From Variovorax sp. J2L1-78 (lineage in GTDB: Bacteria > Pseudomonadota > Gammaproteobacteria > Burkholderiales > Burkholderiaceae_C): a DNA stretch of 64,000 bases. Made by a program: the position numbers and the translations under genes. The notes under the pieces are model-generated. The model had not been told where the DNA came from. It searched no databases and was given only the letters and a program-made list of their open reading frames with translations. Shown piece after piece: positions 56,870 through 64,000 of the stretch (its first letter is position 1; each line of letters starts with the position of its first letter). The stretch is taken from NCBI RefSeq assembly GCF_030317205.1, contig NZ_JASZYB010000002.1:176501-240500 (forward strand), written 5' to 3'.

Positions 56870-58200
56870 GCCGCCTTCTTGATCGCATCCGCCAGCGTGT
56901 TGACCAGCGTGTCGATGTGCGACTTCTCCACGATGTACGGCGGCGCGATCACGATCACGTCGCCGGCCGGGCGCACCAGCGCGCCCTTGTGGAAGCAGTC
57001 CACGAAGATGTCGTAGGCCCGCTTGCCCGGCGCGCCGGCCATCGGCGCGAGTTCCACCGCCGCCGCCAGGCCCAGGCTGCGGATGCCGATCACGTTGGGC
57101 AGCCCCTTGAGCGTACTGTGGAAGGCGTTGCCCAGCACCGGGCCCATCTCGCCGGCGCGCGAGAAGAGCTGCTCCTTCTGGAACAGCTCGAGCGTCGCGA
57201 TGGCCGCGGCCGCCGCCACCGGGTGGCCCGAGTAGGTGTAGCCGTGGAAGAACTCGACGACATGCTCGGGCGCGTCGGTCTTCATCATCGCGTCGTACAG
57301 CTTGTCGCGGCAGATCACGCCGCCCATCGGGATCACGCCATTGGTCACCGCCTTGGCGAAGTTCAGCATGTCCGGCACCACACCGTAGTAGTCGGCGCCG
57401 AAGTTGGTGCCCAGGCGGCCGAAGCCGGTGATGACCTCGTCGAAGATCAGCAGGATGCCGTGCTTGTCGCAGATCTCGCGCAGGCGCTTGAGGTAGCCCT
57501 TCGGCGGCACATACCAGCCGGCCGACCCGGCGATCGGCTCCACGATGATGGCCGCCACGTTGCTCGGGTCGTGCAACGGCAGGATGCGCTGCTCCAGCTC
57601 CAGCAGCGGGTCTTCGGCCCACACCGGCTCCTGGTTGTGGATGTAGGCATGGTTCACCGGGTCGTGGATGAAGCGCATGTGGTCCACGCGCGGCAGGAAG
57701 GCCGTGCCGAAGGTCTTGCGGTTGCCCGGGATGCCGCCGACCGACATGCCGCCGAAGCCCACGCCGTGGTAGCCCTTCTCGCGGCCGATGAACACATTGC
57801 GGTGCCCTTCGCCGCGTGCGCGGTGGTAGGCCAGCGCCACCTTGAGCGACGTGTCGGCGGCTTCCGAGCCCGAGTTGCAGAACAGCACCTTGTTCAGGTC
57901 GCCCGGCGCCATCGCCGCGATCATCTCGGCGGCCTTGAAGGCCTTGTCGTTGCTGACCTGGAAGGCGGTCGCGTAGTCGAGCGTGTCGAGCTGCTTCTTG
58001 ATCGCCTCGTTGATCGGCTTGCGGTTGTGGCCCGCGCCCACGCACCACAGCGACGAGATGCCGTCGACCACCTTCCGGCCGTCGTGCGTGGTGAACTCCA
58101 TGCCGTCGGCGGCGGTGAACACGCGCGGGTCCTTGCGGAAGGCGCGGTTGGGGGTGAAGGGCAACCACTGATTGTCCATGTTGAAGTCGGGGGTGGTCAT
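56866..58200 (-). CDS. Class III omega-aminotransferase
   Basis: A 444-residue PLP enzyme like beta-alanine:pyruvate aminotransferase. Opening FNMDNQWLPFTPNRAFRKDPR is typical of this group; phosphate site SGSEAADTSLKVAL (about 102-116), Asp in LLIFDEVITGFGRLG, and the PLP lysine in NFAKAVTNGVIPMG (near 287). The substrate is likely an omega-amino acid or amine. The ATG at 58200 is used. It is divergent from purU with a 94-base spacer. Confidence 0.93.
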   Translation of the reverse strand: MTTPDFNMDNQWLPFTPNRAFRKDPRVFTAADGMEFTTHDGRKVVDGISSLWCVGAGHNRKPINEAIKKQLDTLDYATAFQVSNDKAFKAAEMIAAMAPGDLNKVLFCNSGSEAADTSLKVALAYHRARGEGHRNVFIGREKGYHGVGFGGMSVGGIPGNRKTFGTAFLPRVDHMRFIHDPVNHAYIHNQEPVWAEDPLLELEQRILPLHDPSNVAAIIVEPIAGSAGWYVPPKGYLKRLREICDKHGILLIFDEVITGFGRLGTNFGADYYGVVPDMLNFAKAVTNGVIPMGGVICRDKLYDAMMKTDAPEHVVEFFHGYTYSGHPVAAAAAIATLELFQKEQLFSRAGEMGPVLGNAFHSTLKGLPNVIGIRSLGLAAAVELAPMAGAPGKRAYDIFVDCFHKGALVRPAGDVIVIAPPYIVEKSHIDTLVNTLADAIKKAA

Positions 58201-58294
58201 GGGTCGCTCCTCTGCTGAACGGACACGGGAAAAAAGAACGGTCATTCTGGCACTCCGACCGCATTCCGGCAGGGCTGCGACAATCTGCGCCCTT

Positions 58295-59140
58295 ATGAGC
58301 GCGTACATCCTGACCCTTTCCTGCCCGGACCGCACCGGCATCGTCCACGCCGTCTCGGGCTTCCTGTTGGAGCGCGGCGGCAACATCGAAGAAGCGGCGC
58401 AGTACAACGACCACGGCACCGGCCTGTTCTTCATGCGCGTGCGCTTCGCCTGCACCGCGCACGGCCGCGATGCCCTCGCCAAGGAACTGGGCGAGCTCGC
58501 CGTGGGCTTCGGCATGGACTGGAAGCTGCACGACGCCGCCCAGCCGGTGAAGACCGTGATCCTGGTGAGCAAGGAAGGCCACTGCCTGAACGACCTGCTG
58601 TTCCGCTGGAAGAGCGGCCTGCTGGCCATCGACGTGCGCGCCATCGTCTCGAACCACCGCGACTTCTACCAGCTGGCCGCCAGCTACAACGTGCCTTTCC
58701 ACCATATCCCGGTGACGGCGGCGACCAAGCCGCAGGCCGAGGCGAAGCAGCTGGAGATCATCGAGGCCGAGGGCTCCGAACTGGTGGTGCTGGCGCGCTA
58801 CATGCAGGTGCTGAGCAACGACCTGTGCGCCCAGCTGGCCGGCCGCGCCATCAACATCCACCACTCGTTCCTGCCCAGCTTCAAGGGCGCCAAGCCCTAC
58901 TACCAGGCGCACGACCGCGGGGTGAAGCTGATCGGCGCCACCGCCCACTATGTGACGGCCGACCTCGACGAGGGCCCGATCATCGAGCAGGACGTGGCCC
59001 GCGCCGACCACACCGACACGGTCGAAGACCTCACGGCCCGCGGCCGCGACACCGAAAGCCAGGTGCTGGCCCGCGCCGTCAAGTGGCACAGCGAACGCCG
59101 CGTGCTCATGAACGGCCACAAGACGGTCATCTTCAAGTAG
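58295..59140 (+). CDS. purU: Formyltetrahydrofolate deformylase
   Basis: A 281-residue enzyme that releases formate from 10-formyl-THF and so balances one-carbon units for purines and glycine/serine. N-terminal ACT domain (about 1-80, TLSCPDRTGIVHAVSGFLLE) and a formyltransferase-like domain with NIHHSFLPSFKGAKPY (His active site) and GATAHYVTADLDEGPII (catalytic Asp). ATG at 58295 follows a long non-conserved open frame. Confidence 0.96.
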   Translation: MSAYILTLSCPDRTGIVHAVSGFLLERGGNIEEAAQYNDHGTGLFFMRVRFACTAHGRDALAKELGELAVGFGMDWKLHDAAQPVKTVILVSKEGHCLNDLLFRWKSGLLAIDVRAIVSNHRDFYQLAASYNVPFHHIPVTAATKPQAEAKQLEIIEAEGSELVVLARYMQVLSNDLCAQLAGRAINIHHSFLPSFKGAKPYYQAHDRGVKLIGATAHYVTADLDEGPIIEQDVARADHTDTVEDLTARGRDTESQVLARAVKWHSERRVLMNGHKTVIFK

Positions 59141-59183
59141 CCGCCGACCGCCCGTCGGCGTCGATTCGGAATAGAGTGACGCC

Positions 59184-60686
59184 ATGAACGCGCCCACCAC
59201 GCCCAGCCAGCACGACCTGCTGCAGCGCAGCGAGCGCCAGGCGCAGATCGTGCGCGCACTGCAGTCGCACCTGCCCGCCCATGCGCTGATCTGGCAGTCC
59301 GAAGACACCACACCCTACGAATGCGACGGCCTCACGGCCTACCGGCAGCGTCCGCTGGTGGTGGCGCTGCCCGAGACCGAGGCGCAAGTAGCCGCCGTGC
59401 TCAAGACCTGCCACGGGCTCGGCGTGCCGGTGGTGGCGCGCGGCGCGGGCACCGGCCTGTCGGGCGGCGCGATGCCGCACGCGATGGGCGTGACGCTGTC
59501 GCTCGCCAAGTTCAACAGGATCCTGAAGATCGACGCCTACAGTCGCACCGCGGTCGTGCAGTGCGGCGTGCGCAACCTCGCCATCAGCGAGGCGGCGGCG
59601 CCCTTCAACCTCTACTACGCGCCCGACCCGTCGAGCCAGATCGCCTGCACCATCGGCGGCAACGTGGCCGAGAACTCGGGCGGCGTGCATTGTCTGAAGT
59701 ACGGCCTGACGCTGCACAACGTGCTGCGCGTGCGCGGCTTCACCGCCGAGGGCGAGTCGATCGAGTTCGGCAGCGAGGCGCTCGACGGCGCAGGGCTCGA
59801 CCTGCTCGCGCTGGTCATCGGCAGCGAAGGCATGCTGGCCGTGACCACCGAGGTCACCGTCAAGCTCGTGCCCAAGCCGCAGCTGGCGCGCTGCATCATG
59901 GCCAGCTTCGACGATGTGCGCAAAGCCGGCGACGCGGTGGCGGCGGTGATCGCCGCCGGCATCATCCCGGCCGGCCTCGAGATGATGGACAAGCCCATGA
60001 CCGCCGCCGTCGAAGACTTCGTCAAGGCCGGCTACGACCTCGACGCCGCCGCCATCCTGCTGTGCGAATCCGACGGCACGATCGAGGAAGTCGAGGAAGA
60101 GATCGGCCGCATGACCGCCGTGCTGCGCGGCTGCGGCGCCACCGCCATCACCGTGAGCAACAACGAGGACGAGCGCCTGAAGTTCTGGAGCGGTCGCAAG
60201 AACGCCTTCCCCGCGTCCGGCCGCATCAGCCCTGACTACATGTGCCTCGACTCCACCATCCCGCGCAAGCGGCTGGCCGACATCCTGCTGGCCATCCAGG
60301 AGATGGAGAAGAAGTACAACCTGCGCTGCTGCAACGTGTTCCATGCGGGCGACGGCAACCTGCACCCGCTGGTGCTGTTCGACGCCAACGACCCCGACGA
60401 GTTGCACCGCTGCGAGCTCTTCGGCGCCGACATCCTCGAGACTAGCGTCGCCATGGGTGGCACGGTGTCGGGCGAACACGGCGTGGGCGTCGAGAAGCTC
60501 AACAGCATGTGCGTGCAATTCACCGCCGCCGAGAACGAGCAGATGTTCGGCGTCAAGCGCGCCTTCGACCCCGAAGGCATGCTGAACCCGGGCAAGGTGA
60601 TCCCGACGCTGCAGCGCTGCGCCGAGTACGGCAAGCAGGTGGTGCGCGGCGGTCGCCTGCCGCATCCGGACCTGCCGCGCTTCTAG
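59184..60686 (+). CDS. glcD: FAD-linked glycolate/D-lactate dehydrogenase, GlcD type
   Basis: A 500-residue flavoprotein. The FAD-binding domain (PCMH type) has VVARGAGTGLSGGAMPHAMG (about 82-101), ACTIGGNVAENSGGVHCLKYG and VIGSEGMLAVTTEVTVKL; the C-terminal cap has VFHAGDGNLHPLVLFD and SGEHGVGVEKL. GlcD works with GlcE and GlcF in glycolate oxidase, but neither is adjacent; lrgA starts 12 bases on. It may use glycolate, D-lactate or D-2-hydroxyglutarate. Confidence 0.9.
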   Translation: MNAPTTPSQHDLLQRSERQAQIVRALQSHLPAHALIWQSEDTTPYECDGLTAYRQRPLVVALPETEAQVAAVLKTCHGLGVPVVARGAGTGLSGGAMPHAMGVTLSLAKFNRILKIDAYSRTAVVQCGVRNLAISEAAAPFNLYYAPDPSSQIACTIGGNVAENSGGVHCLKYGLTLHNVLRVRGFTAEGESIEFGSEALDGAGLDLLALVIGSEGMLAVTTEVTVKLVPKPQLARCIMASFDDVRKAGDAVAAVIAAGIIPAGLEMMDKPMTAAVEDFVKAGYDLDAAAILLCESDGTIEEVEEEIGRMTAVLRGCGATAITVSNNEDERLKFWSGRKNAFPASGRISPDYMCLDSTIPRKRLADILLAIQEMEKKYNLRCCNVFHAGDGNLHPLVLFDANDPDELHRCELFGADILETSVAMGGTVSGEHGVGVEKLNSMCVQFTAAENEQMFGVKRAFDPEGMLNPGKVIPTLQRCAEYGKQVVRGGRLPHPDLPRF

Positions 60687-60698
60687 CGCCTCTGCCGC

Positions 60699-61043
60699 AT
60701 GAAGGGCTTGCGCGGTCTGGCGTGGTTGCTGGTGTTCCAGTCGATCGGCGAGGTGTTGTCGCGCGGCTTCTCGCTGCCGCTGCCCGGGCCGGTGCTGGGC
60801 CTGATCCTGCTGGTGCCGGCGCTGCGCTTCGCGCTCGTGCGCGAGCCGGTGGCCGAATGCGCGGACTTCCTGCTCTCGCACCTCTCGCTGCTGTTCATCC
60901 CGGTGGGCGTCGGCGTGATGACGCACCTGGCGCTGCTGTCGCAGTACGGGGGGCGCATGCTGCTGGTGATCGCCCTGTCGACCTGGATCGGCCTGACCGT
61001 CACGGCGCTGGTGCTCTACTGGCCGGACCGAAAGGCCCCCTGA
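60699..61043 (+). CDS. lrgA: CidA/LrgA-family membrane protein
   Basis: A 114-residue protein with four predicted membrane helices (VFQSIGEVLSRGF, LPGPVLGLILLVPALRFALV, ADFLLSHLSLLFIPVGVGVMTH, the last near the C-terminus). The PGPVLGL motif and FIPVGVGVM are family marks. It pairs with LrgB, 4 bases later. First known as holin-like; several relatives carry small acids. Confidence 0.92.
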   Translation: MKGLRGLAWLLVFQSIGEVLSRGFSLPLPGPVLGLILLVPALRFALVREPVAECADFLLSHLSLLFIPVGVGVMTHLALLSQYGGRMLLVIALSTWIGLTVTALVLYWPDRKAP

Positions 61044-61047
61044 CGCC

Positions 61048-61773
61048 ATGCCGCACTTCGTCCAGCTCTGGGTCTACCTGTCCGCCTCGCCCCTCTTCGG
61101 GCTCACGGCGACGCTGGTGGTGTATCTCCTCGCGCAGGCGGCGTACGTGCGCCTCGGTCATGCGCCCTGGGCCAATCCGGTGCTGTGGTCGATCGTGACG
61201 ATCGCGGGCGGCCTCACGTTGACGAAGGTCGACTACCCGACCTATTTCGCCGGTGCGCAGTTCATCCACTTCCTGCTGGGGCCGGCGGTCGTCGCGCTGG
61301 GCTGGCCGCTGTGGCAGCGTCGGGTCGAGCTGCGGGCGCGCTTCGGCCGCGTGCTGCTGGCAGCCCTGCTCGGTGGTGCGGCGGCGGGCGGTTCGGCGGT
61401 GGCGCTGGGCTGGGCAGTGGGGCTGCCGCACGACGTGGTGATGTCACTGGCGCCCAAGTCGGTGACGGCACCGGTGGCCATGGGCATCGCCGAGAAGATC
61501 GGCGGCATTCCGGCGCTGTCGGCGGTCTTCGCGGTGCTCACCGGCTTGATCGGCGCGCTGTCGGGCAAGTACCTGTTCGACGCGCTGCGCATCCGCACCA
61601 CGCACGCCGGCTGGCGAGCCCGCGGCTTCGCGCTGGGCACCGCGGCGCACGGCATCGGCGCCGCGCGTGCGCTGCAGGTGAACGCCGATGCCGGCGCCTA
61701 TGCCGGCTTGGCGCTCGGCCTGCAGGTGGTGCTGGCCGCGCTGCTGCTGCCGCTGGTCTTTCGGCTGTTCTGA
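61048..61773 (+). CDS. lrgB: LrgB/CidB-family membrane protein
   Basis: A 241-residue protein with about seven membrane helices. The core VMSLAPKSVTAPVAMGIAEKIGGIP and RGFALGTAAHGIGAARAL is highly typical of LrgB. With LrgA it should form a transporter; the plastid relative PLGG1 exports glycolate and glycerate, and bacterial relatives move pyruvate. Sitting right after glcD, glycolate or lactate uptake is the likely role. Confidence 0.93.
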   Translation: MPHFVQLWVYLSASPLFGLTATLVVYLLAQAAYVRLGHAPWANPVLWSIVTIAGGLTLTKVDYPTYFAGAQFIHFLLGPAVVALGWPLWQRRVELRARFGRVLLAALLGGAAAGGSAVALGWAVGLPHDVVMSLAPKSVTAPVAMGIAEKIGGIPALSAVFAVLTGLIGALSGKYLFDALRIRTTHAGWRARGFALGTAAHGIGAARALQVNADAGAYAGLALGLQVVLAALLLPLVFRLF

Positions 61774-61778
61774 CCGCT

Positions 61779-62153
61779 TCAGTTGCGGTACGGGTTGTTC
61801 GGGCGGCGATCGGCCCGGTTCGGCACGCCGTCGCCGTCGCGGTCCCAGCCACCGCGGCGGTACTCCCAGCGGCCACCGCGATCCTGCCATTGCGGCGCGC
61901 GGTACGCGTAGCCCGGGCGCGCCCGGACGTACTCACCGCGCACCCACACGTAGCGACCGCCCCGCGCCTCGTAGTGGCCGGGTGCCCAAACATAACCACG
62001 GCGCGGCGGCGGCACGCGTTCGGCGCGCGGCGGGGGCGGGGCGGTCTGGATGAAGATCGAGGGCTGTGCCTGGGCGGCGGTCGGCAGCGTGATGGCACCG
62101 AGCGGCAGCAGCACGGCGGCACAGGTCGCGAGGGAGAGCGTGAGTTTTTTCAT
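61779..62153 (-). CDS. Exported WxxGxW-repeat protein
   Basis: A 124-residue protein with a signal peptide (MKKLTLSLATCAAVLLPLGA to AQA, about residue 29) and WxxGxW-like repeats: YVWAPGHYEARGGRYVWVRG and WEYRRGGWDRDGDGV. The C-terminal DRDGDGVPNRADRRPNNP looks like a calcium-binding Asp loop. Strongly basic mature chain. Families with this repeat are periplasmic or outer-membrane-linked and of unknown function. It converges on lrgB. Confidence 0.82.
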   Translation of the reverse strand: MKKLTLSLATCAAVLLPLGAITLPTAAQAQPSIFIQTAPPPPRAERVPPPRRGYVWAPGHYEARGGRYVWVRGEYVRARPGYAYRAPQWQDRGGRWEYRRGGWDRDGDGVPNRADRRPNNPYRN

Positions 62154-62326
62154 GATGGAATCTCCTGGTCTCAGGAATGAAGGAAGTTCCATGCTGCGCC
62201 TGCCGTGTGAAGGCGATGTAAGCGACGCGCGAAATCTTGTGTAGCGCTGTATCGCCGCGAGAGGGGCAGATCAGGGTTTGCGATAGCGTCCGTGGCTTGT
62301 CACGGCCCGGGGCGCCACCAACAATC

Positions 62327-62340
62327 CTACCCATAGGTAG
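62327..62340. promoter_or_regulatory. Candidate TetR operator
   Basis: CTACC-CATA-GGTAG, a perfect inverted repeat ending 7 bases before the TetR-family start. At this position binding would block ribosome access or transcription of the gene itself; no second site is seen. Confidence 0.5.
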
Positions 62341-62347
62341 AACAACA

Positions 62348-62983
62348 ATGACAGCACAGCCTTCCCGCTCCGCATCCAAGACCACGGGCCGGCAGCGCGC
62401 CGCCACCGAGGCGACCGACCTGCAGCGCGAGCGCATCCTGCAGGCCGCGACCACGCTCTTCGCCGAGCAGGGCTACGCCGCCACCACGATGGCGCAGATC
62501 GTGCGCAAGCTCGGCGTGACCAAGCCCTTCGTCTACTACTACTTCCGCGACAAGCAGGAGATCTTCGAGCGCTTGTCGTGGCGCCCGGCCGTGGACTGCT
62601 TCACGTCGATGGACTTCCCGCCCGACGACACGCGCCCCGCGCGTGCGAAGGTGACCGAGGGCATCGAGCGGCTGATCCGCGCCACCATCGCGCACCACCC
62701 CTGCGCCGTGTTCCCGTACCGCGAGCCACAGGCCTATCGCCCGGCCTACCGCGCGGCGCAGAAGAAGCTGGCGCGCCATTTCTACGACAAGCTGTGCGCC
62801 TTGCTGGAAGAAGGCCGGCACGACGGCGACTTCGACTTCGACGACCCGATGATCACCGCGCTGGCGGCCTGCAGCCTGCCGGGCTTTCTCTACACCTGGT
62901 ACCGGCCCGGCGGGCGGTTCACGGCGGAAGAGACGGTGGCGGCGCTTTCAAAGCTGGCATGGCGCGTGCTCGGCTTGCGCTGA
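62348..62983 (+). CDS. TetR-family regulator
   Basis: A 211-residue regulator. The N-terminal helix-turn-helix spans about residues 25-72 (ERILQAATTLFAEQGYAATT, IVRKLGVTKPFVYYYFRDKQ); the C-terminal domain (about 80-205) is a ligand domain with the segment YREPQAYRPAYRAAQKKLARHFY. The first 20 residues are basic and disordered. Ligand and targets unknown, apart from probable autoregulation through the palindrome upstream. Confidence 0.93.
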   Translation: MTAQPSRSASKTTGRQRAATEATDLQRERILQAATTLFAEQGYAATTMAQIVRKLGVTKPFVYYYFRDKQEIFERLSWRPAVDCFTSMDFPPDDTRPARAKVTEGIERLIRATIAHHPCAVFPYREPQAYRPAYRAAQKKLARHFYDKLCALLEEGRHDGDFDFDDPMITALAACSLPGFLYTWYRPGGRFTAEETVAALSKLAWRVLGLR

Positions 62984-63023
62984 CGCCGTTTTCCCACACA
63001 CGGCAGCACGCCTTCTGGGCATC

Positions 63024-63944
63024 ATGGCAACCATGATCCAGACCGTCGAACTCATCGGTGCACCGACCGACATCGGTGCCAGCGTGCGCGGCGCCGGCAT
63101 GGGGCCGGACGCGCTGCGCGTGGCCGACCTGCCCGGCACCCTGGCGCGCCTCGGCTTTGCGGTGGTCGACGCTGGCAACCTGGCCGGCCCGGCGACACCG
63201 TGGAGCGCGCCCTCGGACGGCCTGCGGCACCTGGACGAAGCCGTCGCCTGGAACCGCGCGGTGTACGACGCGGTCGACGCCGCGCTCGGTGCCGGCCGGC
63301 TGCCGCTGATGATGGGCGGCGACCACAGCCTGGCGATCGGCTCGATCAGCGCCGTCGCCTGGCACGCACGGCAACGCGGCCAGAAGCTGCGCGTGCTGTG
63401 GCTCGATGCGCACACCGACGTCAACACCCACGGGACCAGCCCGAGCGGCAACATCCACGGCATGCCGGTCTCCTGCCTGCTCGGGCATGGGCCGGCGGCG
63501 CTCACCGGCTGGAGCGGCCAGCGTGCCGCTCTCGGCCCCGAGGCCATCCGCTTCATCGGCATCCGCAGCGTCGATGCCGAGGAGAAGCAGGCGATCCGCG
63601 CGCTCGGCCTGACCGTGTTCGACATGCGCCACCTCGACGAACACGGCATGCGCAACACGATGACCGAGGCGCTGCAGGACGTGGACGACGACACGCACCT
63701 TCACGTGAGCTTCGACCTCGACTGCCTGGACCCGGCCGACGCGCCGGGCGTGGGCACCGCGGTGCGCGGCGGGCCCACCTACCGTGAGATGCAGTTGTGC
63801 ATGGAGATGGCGGCCGACACCGGCCGGCTCGGCTCGCTCGACGTGGTCGAACTCAACCCGGCGCTCGATGTGCGCAACCGCACGGCCGAAGTGGCGGTCG
63901 AACTCATCGAAAGCCTGCTGGGCAAATCGACCCTGGCACGCTGA
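63024..63944 (+). CDS. rocF: Arginase
   Basis: A 306-residue ureohydrolase that splits arginine into ornithine and urea. The binuclear Mn site is complete: GGDHSLAIGSI (about 97-107), LWLDAHTDVNTHGTSPSGN (about 127-145) and FDLDCLDPADAPGVGT near residue 230. The SGNIHGMPVS segment after DAHTD fits arginase rather than agmatinase. A shorter start at 63033 is possible. It lies 40 bases after the TetR gene, without further urea genes in view. Confidence 0.92.
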   Translation: MATMIQTVELIGAPTDIGASVRGAGMGPDALRVADLPGTLARLGFAVVDAGNLAGPATPWSAPSDGLRHLDEAVAWNRAVYDAVDAALGAGRLPLMMGGDHSLAIGSISAVAWHARQRGQKLRVLWLDAHTDVNTHGTSPSGNIHGMPVSCLLGHGPAALTGWSGQRAALGPEAIRFIGIRSVDAEEKQAIRALGLTVFDMRHLDEHGMRNTMTEALQDVDDDTHLHVSFDLDCLDPADAPGVGTAVRGGPTYREMQLCMEMAADTGRLGSLDVVELNPALDVRNRTAEVAVELIESLLGKSTLAR

Positions 63945-64000
63945 CCGCGTGCGCTTCAGCGGCCTTCCTACGTGCGAAAGCGACCCGACGGAAGCCTGCG

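Noticed and set aside
56135..59311. 1058-codon minus-strand open frame
   Set aside because: It runs antisense through chaN and purU and out of frame through the aminotransferase; no family pattern.

Overview
The window is 64 kb of high-GC DNA with tightly packed genes, short overlaps (ATGA, GTGA, TTGA) and many GTG or TTG starts. The gene set points to a betaproteobacterium of the Comamonadaceae, most like Variovorax. The indicators are two Bug (TctC-type) solute receptors, betaproteobacterial small families (DUF1840, DUF3567), a PhaM-like granule protein, an aerobic CoA-thioester aromatic pathway and a ribosomal cluster that starts at rplN. The genus is an inference; no 16S rRNA is present. 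There is no prophage, CRISPR array or intact insertion sequence.

Layout. (1) 0.1-6.1 kb: a GNAT acetyltransferase, a ParD-like protein coupled to methionine aminopeptidase, a flavin-binding split-barrel protein divergent from a LysR regulator, a glycosyltransferase and a cytosine-deaminase-like amidohydrolase. (2) 6.1-13.3 kb: repeat copy 1, an SDR, two Bug receptors flanking a two-subunit thiamine-dependent E1 dehydrogenase, DUF1840 and cfa. (3) 13.4-20.3 kb: a compact operon for aerobic 2-aminobenzoate (or a similar aromatic acid) degradation by CoA thioesters: monooxygenase/reductase fusion, MarR, enoyl-CoA hydratase, acyl-CoA dehydrogenase, CoA ligase and a Rid protein. (4) 20.4-29.3 kb: initiator tRNA and the spc-alpha ribosomal cluster (rplN to rplQ, with secY and rpoA) on the minus strand. 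(5) 29.5-38.9 kb: proC, ubiA, a Dps protein, oxyR, repeat copy 2, recG, a TIGR01777 epimerase-like gene, queA and tgt.

(6) 38.9-47.3 kb: a block of poorly characterised envelope genes (DUF3597, double zinc ribbon, DUF2145, YiaA/B-like, PAP2, an MFS-acyltransferase fusion and a ceramidase-like CREST protein), read leftward from the divergent promoter of an unusual HTH regulator. The same palindrome (near GGTATCGAAAATCGATACC) occurs twice at that promoter and once in front of the YiaA/B-like gene, so the block may be one regulon. (7) 47.3-54.4 kb: a tandem glycine riboswitch in front of a DadA-like oxidase, then FIST, PhaM, PCu(A)C, MarC, a MORN-like repeat protein and an FAH-family hydrolase. 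(8) 54.5-64 kb: DUF3108, DUF3567, a ChaN-like lipoprotein, an omega-aminotransferase, purU, glcD followed by lrgAB, a WxxGxW protein, a TetR regulator with a likely self-operator, and an arginase.

The strongest unexplained signals are a 237/272-bp palindromic repeat present in two inverted copies whose ends supply gene stop codons, and the shared operator of the 42-46 kb envelope block. Bases 1-127 and 63945-64000 hold no gene I can support.
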